Source: UBA2210 sp036825195
GTDB taxonomy: Bacteria > Desulfobacterota > Syntrophia > Syntrophales > UBA2210
Assembly (NCBI GenBank): GCA_036825195.1
Contig: DAISYQ010000001.1
Location: 124,001-188,000 of the forward strand
DNA: 64,000 bases
Reading direction: 5' to 3'
In this document: piece after piece, positions 43,146-52,483 of the stretch
Layout of the letters: each line of letters opens with the position of its first letter
Position numbering within the stretch: the first letter of the stretch is position 1
The notes under the pieces: model-generated
What the model was told of the DNA's origin: nothing
Seen by the model: only the letters and a program-made list of their open reading frames with translations
Databases searched by the model: none
Translations under genes and position numbers: made by a program

Positions 43146-43878
43146 GAGGCCTATCATGGTCGAGATAAAGGATGTATATAAGTACTTCGGACAGCTGAGA
43201 GCCCTGAATAATATCTCGCTGGACATCCTCGACGGTGAAAAACTCGTCCTCATCGGACCAAGCGGTTCGGGCAAGAGCACGCTGCTGCGATCAATCAACC
43301 AGCTCGAAAAGATAGATCACGGCAGCATTATCGTTGACGGTGTCGACATTAGCGATCCGGAAACGGACATCAACAAGGTTCGTGAAGAGATCGGAATGGT
43401 GTTTCAATCCTTCAATGTCTTTCCTCATAAGACCGTCCTGGACAACGTCAACCTCGCCCAGCTCATCGTGCGCAAGCGTTCTAAAAAAGAGGCGTCGGAA
43501 ATATCCCGAGAACTGCTCAAAAAAGTCGGCATCATCGATAAGGTGAACGAGTATCCCGACAAGCTCTCCGGAGGGCAGCAGCAGCGTGTCGCCATCGCAC
43601 GGGCGCTGGCAATGAAACCCAAGATCATGCTCTTCGATGAACCAACATCGGCATTGGACCCTGAGATGATCGGAGAGGTTCTCGATGTTATGACAAAACT
43701 GGCAAAGGAAGGAATGACCATGATCGTGGTCACCCATGAAATGGGTTTTGCCCGCGAGGTTGCCGACAGGGTCATCTTCATGGATTACGGGGCGATAATA
43801 GAGGAAGGAACTCCCGAGCACTTCTTTAAAAATCCCACCCAGGAACGTACCAAACTATTTCTCAATCAAATCCTCTAA
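43132..43878 (+). CDS. Amino-acid ABC transporter ATPase
   Basis: 248 residues from GTG 43132 (overlaps the permease gene by 14 nt; ATG 43156 with AAGAGG is an alternative). Walker A GPSGSGKSTLLRSI, Q-loop FQSFNVFPHKTVLDN, signature LSGGQQQRVAIARAL, Walker B ILFDEPTSALDPEM, H-loop VTHEMGFA. The sequence is of the GlnQ/HisP type that powers uptake of polar amino acids. The 3' end overlaps the convergent VWA gene by 4 nt. Confidence 0.95.
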   Translation: MSTDKRPIMVEIKDVYKYFGQLRALNNISLDILDGEKLVLIGPSGSGKSTLLRSINQLEKIDHGSIIVDGVDISDPETDINKVREEIGMVFQSFNVFPHKTVLDNVNLAQLIVRKRSKKEASEISRELLKKVGIIDKVNEYPDKLSGGQQQRVAIARALAMKPKIMLFDEPTSALDPEMIGEVLDVMTKLAKEGMTMIVVTHEMGFAREVADRVIFMDYGAIIEEGTPEHFFKNPTQERTKLFLNQIL

Positions 43879-45068
43879 TTTCGTGACATCAGGAAGCTTA
43901 CGGCACTGTCCAGTCCGTCCAGTGTGAGACCGAACATGGGAAACACATTCCGGATCACATCCGTGGTCCACGTGTTTCCCCACGTGTATTTGGGATTCGG
44001 ATTGAGCCAGACGCAGTGCCGGAAAGTGTGGGACAGAAACTGGAGGTTCTCTATGCTGGGCCTCCGCTTGGCCTCTCCGAAGTAGATCGATCCCCCCTCA
44101 GCCATCAATTCGTACGGTGCCATACTGGCATCACCGACAATAATGATCCTTGTTTCCGGGTCTTTCTTTACAAAATCTACGATCAATTCCGGTTTTCGGT
44201 ATCTGGCGGGGTCGGCCCAGACCCTGTCATAGATAGTGTTATGGAAAAAGTAGGTCTTGAGATCCTTGAACTGATTTCTGGCGTAATCGAAAAGCGTCTG
44301 CACCAGCGGGATATAGGGGTCCATGGACCAGCCTCCGTTATCGATCATCAGGATTACTTTCAGCCGGTCAGCGAGGCGGCGGTCAAAGATGATCTCTACC
44401 TCGCCGGCATTCCGCATGGTTTCGTAAATCGTTTTCTGGATATTAACGACATCCATAGGCCCGGCAGGCACCATCCGGCGCAGTTTCTTTAATGCCTCTC
44501 CGATCTGTGACTGGGTCAGGGGACCCTCCTGGGAATAATCCTTGTATCGCCGGTCGAGAGCTACCTTTATAGCGGATCGGTTGCGCGAAACACCTCCGAC
44601 CCGCATCCCTCCGGGATGATACCCTGAATGTCCCACGGGAGAAGTGCCACCGGTACCTATCCATTTCTTGCCGCCATGATGGGCCTCCGTCTGGTCCTTG
44701 AGGCGATCGAGAAAATATTTTTCCAGTTCTTCCGGGGTCAGTTTTTTCAGCTCATTTTCATCCACGTCGAGGGCAGCGGCTACGGCGGCAGGATTTTTCA
44801 ACCATTCCTTAAGAAGCATCTTCGCCATCTCGTCAAGTTCTATCTCATCGAGATCGGGCAGTTCAACACCTTCGAAGTGGTACGCGAAGACCTGATCATA
44901 GACATCGAAATAGCGTTCACTCTTGACCAATATGGATCGGGCAATAATGTAGAAACTATTGAGGGAATTGATCAGACCGGTACAAAGGGCCCGCTGGAGC
45001 CTGAGAAAAGATGTGGGGGACACCGGGATACCATGGTCTCTCAGGTTGTAGAAGAAACTGGCAAACAC
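43875..45068 (-). CDS. VWA-domain protein (CoxE-like)
   Basis: 397 residues. The N-terminal half is helical (LRDHGIPVSPTSFLRLQRAL, then ELDEMAKMLLKEWLKNP), with a Gly/His-rich linker (HHGGKKWIGTGGTSPVGHSG). The C-terminal half is a von Willebrand A fold. The MIDAS site reads MIDNGGWSMDPY instead of D-x-S-x-S, so metal binding may be altered. Pairs with the MoxR ATPase encoded 41 nt upstream in the same direction. MoxR/VWA pairs act in protein complex assembly or metal insertion; the target here is unknown. Confidence 0.85.
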   Translation of the reverse strand: MFASFFYNLRDHGIPVSPTSFLRLQRALCTGLINSLNSFYIIARSILVKSERYFDVYDQVFAYHFEGVELPDLDEIELDEMAKMLLKEWLKNPAAVAAALDVDENELKKLTPEELEKYFLDRLKDQTEAHHGGKKWIGTGGTSPVGHSGYHPGGMRVGGVSRNRSAIKVALDRRYKDYSQEGPLTQSQIGEALKKLRRMVPAGPMDVVNIQKTIYETMRNAGEVEIIFDRRLADRLKVILMIDNGGWSMDPYIPLVQTLFDYARNQFKDLKTYFFHNTIYDRVWADPARYRKPELIVDFVKKDPETRIIIVGDASMAPYELMAEGGSIYFGEAKRRPSIENLQFLSHTFRHCVWLNPNPKYTWGNTWTTDVIRNVFPMFGLTLDGLDSAVSFLMSRN

Positions 45069-45109
45069 AATACGTTCTCCTGTATGATTACTGTACGGTT
45101 TCTTCTGCC

Positions 45110-45958
45110 TTACCGGCGTTGCCGTGCAATCAGACCGTTTGCCACGTGCATGTCCGGGCTCTTCTTGTATAGAACCCCCAGATAGGGTATGTCACCCCGT
45201 TCAAGCAGCGACAGTTTGAAATCGGGGTCGGCCCTCAAAGCCCGTATCCAGTTGATCAACTCCCGGGTTGCGGGCTTTTTCTCTATACCCTCCAGTTTTC
45301 GCAGACGATAAAAGGTCTTGATGCAGGCATCGGTTATCTCTCTTCCCAGATCGGGGAAGTGGACACCGATAATCATACGCATGGTATCCTCGCCCGGGAA
45401 GGCAATATGATGAAAATTGCACCGCCCGAGGAAAGGATCGGAGAGATCCTTCTTGGCGTTTGAGGTAATGATGATAACGGGGCGATGTTTCGCGGAGATG
45501 GTCTTGTCTACCTCCATGATATCAAATTCCATCTGATCCAGGACATCCAGCATGTCATCCTGAAAATCCGTGTCCGCCTTGTCTATTTCATCAATGAGAA
45601 GCACCGTTTTTGTATCAGCAGTAAAGGCCTGGCCGATCTTTCCCATCTTTATATACTCTTCGATATTGCTGACATCTCTGTTGGAATCGCCGAATCGACT
45701 GTCGTTCAGACGGGTCAGCGTATCGTACTGATAGAGAGCATCCACCAGTTTCATGCTTGATTTTACATTCAGGACAATCAGAGGCATATTGAGGCTCTCC
45801 GCAATAGCGTATGCCAGCATGGTCTTTCCTGTTCCCGGTTCTCCCTTGAGAAGGAGAGGCATTTCCAGAGCCATCGAGACATTAACAATTTCGGCAAGCT
45901 CATCATCCAGAACGTACTTTGAAGCGCCTTGGAATTTGTTAAAGGTATTCTGAGTCAT
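45110..45958 (-). CDS. MoxR-family AAA+ ATPase
   Basis: 282 residues. Walker A LLKGEPGTGKTMLAYAIAE, Walker B TVLLIDEIDKAD, sensor 1 IITSNAKKDLSDPFLGRC and the arginine-finger region are all recognisable. Works with the VWA partner downstream as a chaperone-like machine. The gene starts at ATG 45958 after AAGGGGT. It is separated from typA by about 280 bp. Confidence 0.92.
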   Translation of the reverse strand: MTQNTFNKFQGASKYVLDDELAEIVNVSMALEMPLLLKGEPGTGKTMLAYAIAESLNMPLIVLNVKSSMKLVDALYQYDTLTRLNDSRFGDSNRDVSNIEEYIKMGKIGQAFTADTKTVLLIDEIDKADTDFQDDMLDVLDQMEFDIMEVDKTISAKHRPVIIITSNAKKDLSDPFLGRCNFHHIAFPGEDTMRMIIGVHFPDLGREITDACIKTFYRLRKLEGIEKKPATRELINWIRALRADPDFKLSLLERGDIPYLGVLYKKSPDMHVANGLIARQRR

Positions 45959-46241
45959 AATTTCTACCCCTTGTATGAGGATATTTTTTTAAGCGGAGGG
46001 TGAGAGAAACACTCCCCCCGAAGTCTCTCTCGCAGGTTGCAACGGAGGTCGTTCATATCAGAACATGCCGGAAGATGCAAACAAAATGACATGTTCGACG
46101 TCTAACACATCCGCAAAATCCTGTTGTTACACTATGTTATCCGACAGTCCTTCGGGATACCCTTCTTGCCCTCATCGTTCCCGTTATCCCCTTGGCAACA
46201 ACAGAACGGATCGGATAGATCGGATACCCGATGCAATGTTC
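45959..46241. other. Gap between typA and the MoxR gene
   Basis: 283 bp without a gene on either strand. The plus-strand frame that crosses it runs into typA and looks like a shadow. A GAGAGA/TCTCTC inverted repeat lies near 46000-46030. No clear promoter seen. Confidence 0.4.
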
Positions 46242-48029
46242 CTATTTACTGAACAGTTCCATTTTACGGAGGCGGATACTTTTGGGTGTCACCTCGATAA
46301 GTTCGTCTTCAGCGAGAAACTCGATGGATTGATCCAGCGAGAGTCGTCTCGGCGGCCGCAGGGTTACCGTTGCATCCGATGTGGCGCTGCGCATATTCGT
46401 CAGATGTTTTTCCTTGGTGATATTCACATGCAAGTCACCGGGTCTGTTTCGCTCGCCGATAATCATGCCGCCGTACACTTCCGTTCCGGTTTCAACAAAG
46501 AGTTCTCCTCGATCCTCCATGGCAAGGCTCGCGTAAGGCGTGACCCTTCCGGCTCTGTCGGCAACGAGTGATCCGTTCGCCCGCTGTGGAATCGATCCGA
46601 ACCATGGCTCGTACCCTTCAAAGAGCGTATTCATGATACCGGCACCTTTTGTATCGGTCAGAAAATGGGTTCTGAAACCGATCAACCCCCGCGACGGGAT
46701 GATGAACTCGAGTTTTGCGCGCCCGCTACCCTTGTTGATCAGATTTGTCATGCGTCCCTTACGTTTTGCAATAGCCTCCGTGATGATGCCGATATGTTCT
46801 TCAGGGATATCGATCAGGATTCGTTCCGTCGGTTCGAGTACTTTTCCGTTCTCCTCTTTGGTGATTACCTGCGGCTTGGATACCATGAACTCGTACCCCT
46901 CCCGGCGCATGGTTTCGATCAGTACGGCCATCTGCAGTTCGCCCCGGCCGCAGACTTCGAACATATCCTTGCGGGATAGCAACCGGATTTCCAGGGCAAC
47001 GTTTCGCAGACCTTCCCTCTCCAAGCGATCTTTCAGGTGTCGGGAGGTCAAAAACCTTCCTTCAATGCCGGCTGTGGGGCTGTTGTTGACATAAAAGAGC
47101 ATCGAAACGGTCGGTTCATCGATATAAATGCGGGGGAGAGGAATCGGGTTGTCCTCGGAAGATATCGTATCACCGATCTTCACATGATCGACACCGGCAA
47201 GGGCGATGATGTCTCCCGATTCTACACTGTCAACCGGTACCTTTTTTAACCCGTCAAAGGAGTAGAGAGCGGAAAATTTTATCCCCGGCGTCGTCTTTTC
47301 TAACCCGCACAGGGAATAGGTTGTGTTCATCTTCAGGATACCATTCTCCAGGCGTCCGAGGGCAATCTGACCGACGTAGGAATCATAGTCGAGATTTGTT
47401 ATTAGAAACTGAGGATTTTCATCGTCATCTGCCGTAGGCGCGGGGATAGAGGAGATAATCGCCTCGAAAAGCGATCGCAAATCGGTTGAATCATCACCCG
47501 GCTTTACATGGGAGACACCTGTTTTTGCGTTGGTATACAATATGGGAAATTCAATCTGTTCTTCCGTCGCATCAAGATCGATAAAAAGATCGTACACTTC
47601 ATTGACGACCTCCTCGATTCGGGAATCGCTGCGGTCTATTTTATTGACGACCACGATAACGGGCAGCTTTTTGGCAAGGGCCTTCTTCACGACAAAACGG
47701 GTTTGCGGCAGAGGACCTTCGCTCGCATCCACGAGCAGGAGCACACCATCGACCAGATTAAGGCTTCGTTCCACCTCGCCGCCGAAGTCGACGTGACCGG
47801 GCGTGTCAACGATATTAATCTTTACATCGCCATACCAGACGGCCGTATTTTTTGCCATGATGGTAATGCCGCGCTCTCGTTCAAGATCCATAGAATCCAT
47901 AATACGCTCGGTCACCTGCTGATTCTCCCTGAAAATACCGCTCTGCCTGAGCATCGCATCGACAAGGGTTGTCTTTCCATGATCTACGTGAGCAATAATT
48001 GCTATATTTCTGATATGCTGTTTCTGCAT
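46242..48029 (-). CDS. typA: GTP-binding protein TypA/BipA
   Basis: 595 residues from ATG 48029 (MQKQHIRNIAIIAHVDHGKTT). An upstream frame opens at 48056, but family members start here. G1 AHVDHGKTT, G2 ERERGITIMAKN, G3 DTPGHVDFGGEVERSL, G4 NKIDR, then the beta-barrel and the TypA-specific C-terminal domain (EEHIGIITEAIAKRKGRM, PSRGLIGFRTHFLTDTKG). Ribosome-associated GTPase important under stress and low temperature. Its neighbour on the other strand is a cold-shock gene. Confidence 0.96.
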   Translation of the reverse strand: MQKQHIRNIAIIAHVDHGKTTLVDAMLRQSGIFRENQQVTERIMDSMDLERERGITIMAKNTAVWYGDVKINIVDTPGHVDFGGEVERSLNLVDGVLLLVDASEGPLPQTRFVVKKALAKKLPVIVVVNKIDRSDSRIEEVVNEVYDLFIDLDATEEQIEFPILYTNAKTGVSHVKPGDDSTDLRSLFEAIISSIPAPTADDDENPQFLITNLDYDSYVGQIALGRLENGILKMNTTYSLCGLEKTTPGIKFSALYSFDGLKKVPVDSVESGDIIALAGVDHVKIGDTISSEDNPIPLPRIYIDEPTVSMLFYVNNSPTAGIEGRFLTSRHLKDRLEREGLRNVALEIRLLSRKDMFEVCGRGELQMAVLIETMRREGYEFMVSKPQVITKEENGKVLEPTERILIDIPEEHIGIITEAIAKRKGRMTNLINKGSGRAKLEFIIPSRGLIGFRTHFLTDTKGAGIMNTLFEGYEPWFGSIPQRANGSLVADRAGRVTPYASLAMEDRGELFVETGTEVYGGMIIGERNRPGDLHVNITKEKHLTNMRSATSDATVTLRPPRRLSLDQSIEFLAEDELIEVTPKSIRLRKMELFSK

Positions 48030-48064
48030 ACTCGTCGTTTCACTCTCCATGCACATACTATAAA

Positions 48065-48092
48065 ACCCGGCTTGATCTGATCAAAACCGGGT
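48065..48092. terminator. Hairpin upstream of typA
   Basis: ACCCGG / CCGGGT stem (48065-48070, 48087-48092) enclosing TTGATC-T-GATCAA. On the minus strand it is followed by TTTTATAG. It lies 36 nt before the typA ATG, so it may be a leader structure of typA or the end of an upstream minus-strand transcript. Confidence 0.4.
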
Positions 48093-48151
48093 GTTTACTT
48101 TTAACAGAAACGGAGTTGGAACGCCATGTATTTTTATACGGGAAAAATATC

Positions 48152-48179
48152 TTGACTTCCCTAAAAAATACTGTATAGT
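48152..48179 (+). promoter_or_regulatory. Promoter of the cold-shock gene
   Basis: TTGACT (48152-48157), 16-nt spacer, TATAGT (48174-48179). It leaves a leader of about 158 nt, as is usual for cspA-type genes, where the leader RNA folds differently in the cold. Confidence 0.65.
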
Positions 48180-48343
48180 GCCGTTGCGCTATAAAGCAAT
48201 TACCTCTCCGGCAGACAGCTGGTGGGGTGCGGCAAAGTTAGGATTAGAATATCTTGAAGTACGAAATCGACTGTTCCATCTTCGGTTTCTTCTGCATGTA
48301 GGCGATCCAACTTTAGAAAAATCAGGAAAGGAGGATTGTCACA

Positions 48344-48544
48344 ATGCAAACAGGTACCGTAAAATGGTTTAACGAGAGTAAGGGCTTCGGTTTCATCGAA
48401 AACGATAAAGGTGGCGATGTGTTTGTTCACTACAGCGCTATTCAGAGTGAAGGCTTCAAGGTGTTGTACGAAAATCAGCGCGTGACGTTTGATGTCGAGC
48501 AGGGTCAGAAGGGCCCGGCAGCGGCTAATGTCAAAGTTTTATAA
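48344..48544 (+). CDS. Cold-shock protein (CspA family)
   Basis: 66 residues, a single cold-shock domain. RNP1 is KGFGFIEND and RNP2 is VFVHYSAI. TGTVKWFNE at the N-terminus and GPAAANVKVL at the C-terminus match the family. Nucleic-acid chaperone that binds single-stranded RNA/DNA. AAAGGAGG lies before ATG 48344; a terminator follows. Confidence 0.97.
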   Translation: MQTGTVKWFNESKGFGFIENDKGGDVFVHYSAIQSEGFKVLYENQRVTFDVEQGQKGPAAANVKVL

Positions 48545-48561
48545 GCATTGATCTGGACGAG

Positions 48562-48596
48562 AAAAGGCACTCCACCACTTCGGAGTGCCTTTTTTA
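48562..48596 (+). terminator. Terminator of the cold-shock gene
   Basis: AAAAGGCACTCC (48562-48573) pairs with GGAGTGCCTTTT (48582-48593), loop ACCACTTC, and the T run continues. Strong intrinsic terminator, 17 nt after the stop. Confidence 0.9.
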
Positions 48597-48676
48597 TGAT
48601 CTCCGTTACGGTTCCCCGGAGATAATGACCGGTTACCGTGCCGGTCGATCCTCACAATCGGTTTTCCGCCGAATCT

Positions 48677-49705
48677 TCAGGTAATCCTCAGCACCTTTCC
48701 CCCTCTGATTTTTCCCTCTTTGAGTTCACACAACGCTTTGTTGGCTTCTTCCAAGGGGAATTCCTGGACATGAGGTCTTATAGGAATTTCCGCCGCCAGC
48801 TGCAGGAATTCACTGATATCTCTCCTAGCCACATTGGCCACACTCTTAATTTCCTTTTCGAGCCAGAGATGTTTCGGATAATCGAGTCGTAAGAGATATT
48901 CCTTGTCGGTATCTTCCTTGCGGATAGCATTGATGACCAGTCTTCCTCCGCATTCCAGGTTTGCGAGTGCTTCAACGACGGGTTTCCATGCCGGCGTCGT
49001 ATCAATGATGCTGTGCAGCTTTTCCGGTGGTTCATCCGCCGTGTCACCGGACCATACCGCTCCCAGCTCCCGTGCGAAGATGCGTTCCTTTTCGCTCCTC
49101 GCGAAAACAAAGATCCGGGAGTCAGGGTACATATGCCGTGCCATCTTGAGGACTAGGTGGGCCGATGCGCCAAACCCGGTCAGTCCCAGATTCTGTCCGT
49201 TTTCCATACGTGTTAATCTCAGAGAACGATACCCTATGGCTCCGGCACACAATAAAGGAGCCGCCTCCTCATCGGAGAAGAGGTCAGGGATGAGGTAGGC
49301 GAACTGTTCCTGAACGGTCATATATTCGGCATATCCTCCGTTTGCATCCCGTCCCGTAGCCCGGAACTGATCGCATACGTTTTCATTGCCGGAAAGGCAA
49401 TATGCACAGCGTCCGCATGCCGAATGAATCCAGCCGATGCCTACCCTGTCCCCGGGTTTGAATCGCTTCGCATGATTCCCGGTCCCTGCCACCCTCCCCA
49501 CAACTTCGTGACCCAGAACCACGGGCAAGGTTGGCGGCGGTGTTCTTCCTTCAATTTCGTCGAGTTCCGTGTGGCAGACCCCGCAGGCCGACACTTTGAC
49601 CAAAAGCTCTCCATCGTCCGGTACCGGATCGGGCAGATCCGCCATCTCCAGTGGTGTTTTATTGTCCCCAAGTTTGGAGATAGCCTTCAATATCATTGCC
49701 TTCAT
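48677..49705 (-). CDS. Zinc-dependent alcohol dehydrogenase
   Basis: 342 residues of the medium-chain family. Catalytic zinc ligands in CGVCHTELD and GHEVVG; structural zinc Cys cluster CGRCAYCLSGNENVC; dinucleotide site GLTGFGASAHLVLKM. NAD(P)H-linked oxidation of alcohols or reduction of aldehydes. Start ATG 49705 follows a weak AGGGT. Single gene, convergent with the cold-shock gene and divergent from the secreted protein at 49993. Confidence 0.92.
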   Translation of the reverse strand: MKAMILKAISKLGDNKTPLEMADLPDPVPDDGELLVKVSACGVCHTELDEIEGRTPPPTLPVVLGHEVVGRVAGTGNHAKRFKPGDRVGIGWIHSACGRCAYCLSGNENVCDQFRATGRDANGGYAEYMTVQEQFAYLIPDLFSDEEAAPLLCAGAIGYRSLRLTRMENGQNLGLTGFGASAHLVLKMARHMYPDSRIFVFARSEKERIFARELGAVWSGDTADEPPEKLHSIIDTTPAWKPVVEALANLECGGRLVINAIRKEDTDKEYLLRLDYPKHLWLEKEIKSVANVARRDISEFLQLAAEIPIRPHVQEFPLEEANKALCELKEGKIRGGKVLRIT

Positions 49706-49992
49706 GTCAGGGTACCCTCCACCAGTATTTGGATTATTTTTTCTTGTGGACTACGATACCCCTTTTTTTGTAGAGGGTCAATGAAAGGGGAAGCAGACAA
49801 TAGAAGAGAATTGGGGAACCACAATCAGTATGAAGAAATGATTGTGGGAAAAAGAGAAAATTTTTGATATAAGTTCATATGTTGCATATGACGAACCATA
49901 GTATCGGTTCATGTCAGGAATACTACATGAGCCCGTGTCCGTATTCCATGGTCATCTGTAAAACCTTGCAGAAGGAGGAGGATATTCAACTG

Positions 49993-50442
49993 GTGAAAAA
50001 GATAACGGTATTTATGGCCTTGATCCTGTTTGCAGCCCTATCTGCATATGCCCTGGAGCCTATCCAGACACAGCCATCCACAGATGGCAAAATGGAAGCT
50101 TCTATCATAGGGGCAAAGGTGCGGAGTAACGTGCTGACCCTGAAGGTTGACCTGAAAGCTACCTCCGGCAACGATGTAAAGGTCATATTTCTGTATCAGG
50201 ACATATACGTTACCGATCTGAATGAAAAGAAGAAATACCTCGCCCTGAAGGATGCGGACGGCCTATACATAGCCGGTCCCAAACATGATAACGAACGGGG
50301 TGGCAGATTCTGGGAGACCATTCCGACCGGAGAGAAAAGGACGGTCTGGATAAAGTTTCCCGCTCCGCCCGAGGTCACCGAAGTCGTCGACGTCTTCATT
50401 CCCGGCATCCTCCCATTCGAAGATGTTGCCCTCACGCGATAA
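49993..50442 (+). CDS. Secreted hypothetical protein
   Basis: 149 residues from GTG 49993. This was chosen because the signal peptide then reads MKKITVFMALILFAALSAYA and AAGGAGGAGG lies upstream, although at a long spacing (about 12 nt). The mature protein looks like an immunoglobulin-like beta domain (VLTLKVDLKATSGNDVKVIFLYQDIYVTD, then EVTEVVDVFIPGILPFEDV). No family recognised. It ends 3 nt before an OmpA-family gene, so the two are co-expressed in the envelope. Confidence 0.7.
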   Translation: MKKITVFMALILFAALSAYALEPIQTQPSTDGKMEASIIGAKVRSNVLTLKVDLKATSGNDVKVIFLYQDIYVTDLNEKKKYLALKDADGLYIAGPKHDNERGGRFWETIPTGEKRTVWIKFPAPPEVTEVVDVFIPGILPFEDVALTR

Positions 50443-50445
50443 CCG

Positions 50446-51093
50446 GTGAAAGCAATGATAGCGGCACACAGAATCATTGTCCTGACCCTGGTGATTGTTC
50501 TCTGTATCCCCGCATATATTTTCGCGCAGCAGGACTACAGCGGCCCGGATGATCCGAAAGCAGTTGCTGCTGCTCAAGAAGCGCTGGGTCGTCTAGGCCC
50601 TGAAAAAGGGGCCATTGCTTTCAGCGGCAGAACCGTGGATATTATCGGCTTGAAGTCGATGGCCTTCGCAGGTTCCACCATTGAACTAGAAAAAATACTC
50701 AGCGATCTGGGGGCAAAAAAAGTCGGTACCGAGATACTGATATCTCTCTCAGGGGATGTTCTCTTTGATTTCGACAAGTTCGATATTAAAGAGGAAGCTG
50801 TCCAAGAACTTGAAAAGCTTGTCCGGGCCATCAGTGAACTCAACAAAAAGAATGTTGTCATCGAGGGGCATACCGATTCCAAAGGATCTGAGGCTTACAA
50901 TCTCAACCTTTCGCAAAAACGGGCGGAAGCGGTACAAACATGGTTTGAAACAAAGGGAGGTCTTACCGACGTCGTTTTCCAGACCATCGGCTACGGAGAG
51001 TCGAAGCCCGCAACCTCAAACACAAATCCTGACGGATCTGACAATCCGGAAGGTCGGGCAAAAAATCGCAGAGTAGAAATTCGCATTCGATAA
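50446..51093 (+). CDS. OmpA-family outer-membrane protein
   Basis: 215 residues; GTG start at 50446. Signal peptide (RIIVLTLVIVLCIPAYIFA). No beta-barrel of OmpA size: about 75 residues separate the signal from the peptidoglycan-binding domain. That domain shows DVLFDFDKFDIKEEA, VVIEGHTDSKGSEAYNLNLSQKRAEAVQ and GRAKNRRVEIRI. It probably anchors a small envelope complex to the cell wall together with the protein from 49993. Confidence 0.9.
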   Translation: MKAMIAAHRIIVLTLVIVLCIPAYIFAQQDYSGPDDPKAVAAAQEALGRLGPEKGAIAFSGRTVDIIGLKSMAFAGSTIELEKILSDLGAKKVGTEILISLSGDVLFDFDKFDIKEEAVQELEKLVRAISELNKKNVVIEGHTDSKGSEAYNLNLSQKRAEAVQTWFETKGGLTDVVFQTIGYGESKPATSNTNPDGSDNPEGRAKNRRVEIRIR

Positions 51094-51349
51094 TTATATT
51101 GGAGGGTCGCCGATCGATCCCGGGGTTCCTCGATGGTACACTGTATCATCTGCACATATCTGCCTCACCCTGTGTATGATTTCGACAGCTACCGGCAATT
51201 CCCCTTGCAGTACATTCCCTCACCTGAAGGAGAGTCAGGATACGGCCATACGGAAACCAAAGCCAATAGGATCATACCTGCTGAAATAACCCTATTTGAT
51301 TGCTTTGTATGAAAATGGTATTACACGTGAAAAAAAGGAGTTTGTATCA

Positions 51350-52411
51350 GTGATCATTCCGGCCTCTCCATGGACCATGATGGCAAAAGCCTATTTTCAC
51401 GTCCTTCCCGACGCACACCACTACTTGAACACATGGAAGCATCGTGCGAAGCAGATCCCGGATCCTGAACTTCGAAGACAGGCGTTGATGAGCATACGGA
51501 CAAAAACGTTTCACTGTGAGGGCGGATCCGCCTATGGACTACTGGCGGGCGAGCACTGCAAGGAGGCGATACGGTTTATTGTCGCATATCAGACGATCAG
51601 CGATTATCTCGACAATCTCTGCGACCGAAGTACCTCCGCAGATCCGAATGATTTCCGGGCGCTTCACGAGTCGATGCTCCACGCGTTAACACCTGGAGCC
51701 CATTGTACCAACTATTATCGATTACGAAAAGAACAGGACGACGGCGGATATCTCGCATCGCTTGTGACGACCTGCCAGGGTGTAGTAGGGAACCTCCCTG
51801 CATACGACGCAATCTCCCCAGCACTCCATGAACTTGCCGGGTATTATTGTGACCTGCAGGTGTATAAGCACGTAAAAGAGGAAGAGCGTGTTGCGCTATT
51901 GAAGCAGTGGTTCGAAGCATACCGGAACGATCTGCCGGAAATGAGCTGGTATGAATTTTCGGCATGTTGCGGTTCAACGCTCGGCATCTTCTGTCTGGTC
52001 GCCTCCGCGTTTGATGATACCTGCTCGTCTGAACTCGTGTTACGCATAACGGGGGCCTATTTCCCGTGGATACAGGGATTTCATATCCTTCTCGATTACT
52101 TTATCGATCAGGAAGAAGACCGTGTCGGGAGGGATCTGAACTTTTGCTCTTATTACAAGGATGAAGAGGAGATGACCAGGCGGTTGACCCATTTTTTTAA
52201 TCAAGCGGACAGCAATATTTCAGGGCTGCCCAATCAGGAATTTCATCGAATGGTCAACCGCGGACTATGCGCTATCTACCTCTCGGACAAAAAAGTGGGC
52301 AGACAGGAAACCGTACGGAGAATAGCAAAAAAAATTATTCGCCTCGGGGGATGGGCAACATATTTTTTCTACATGAACGGCTGGATCTATCGAAGATTGC
52401 AACAGGCATAA
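51350..52411 (+). CDS. DUF2600 protein, YtpB/tetraprenyl-beta-curcumene synthase-like
   Basis: 353 residues from GTG 51350 (AAGGAG 8 nt upstream; the frame opens earlier at 51296). The family is the large-terpene-synthase group that converts tetraprenyl diphosphate into beta-curcumene-type products in Bacillus. Here the N-terminal part matches (FHVLPDAHHYLNTWKHRA, KTFHCEGGSAYGLLA), the acidic motif is YQTISDYLDNLCDRS (Asp85, Asp88, Asp92), and a second is LLDYFIDQEEDRVGRDLN. No prenyl diphosphate synthase or cyclase is nearby. Followed by an alpha/beta hydrolase gene. Confidence 0.85.
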   Translation: MIIPASPWTMMAKAYFHVLPDAHHYLNTWKHRAKQIPDPELRRQALMSIRTKTFHCEGGSAYGLLAGEHCKEAIRFIVAYQTISDYLDNLCDRSTSADPNDFRALHESMLHALTPGAHCTNYYRLRKEQDDGGYLASLVTTCQGVVGNLPAYDAISPALHELAGYYCDLQVYKHVKEEERVALLKQWFEAYRNDLPEMSWYEFSACCGSTLGIFCLVASAFDDTCSSELVLRITGAYFPWIQGFHILLDYFIDQEEDRVGRDLNFCSYYKDEEEMTRRLTHFFNQADSNISGLPNQEFHRMVNRGLCAIYLSDKKVGRQETVRRIAKKIIRLGGWATYFFYMNGWIYRRLQQA

Positions 52412-52483
52412 CCTATACGAACCGCATGGCGAGCAAAATTCGCTTGCGGCAGGATCTCTCAACGGCAATGATCGGAGGGCGTC

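Noticed and set aside
51200..51222. Sigma-54-like CGGCAATTCCCCTTGCA upstream of the DUF2600 gene
   Set aside because: GG and GC are 11 nt apart; sigma-54 promoters need exactly 10.
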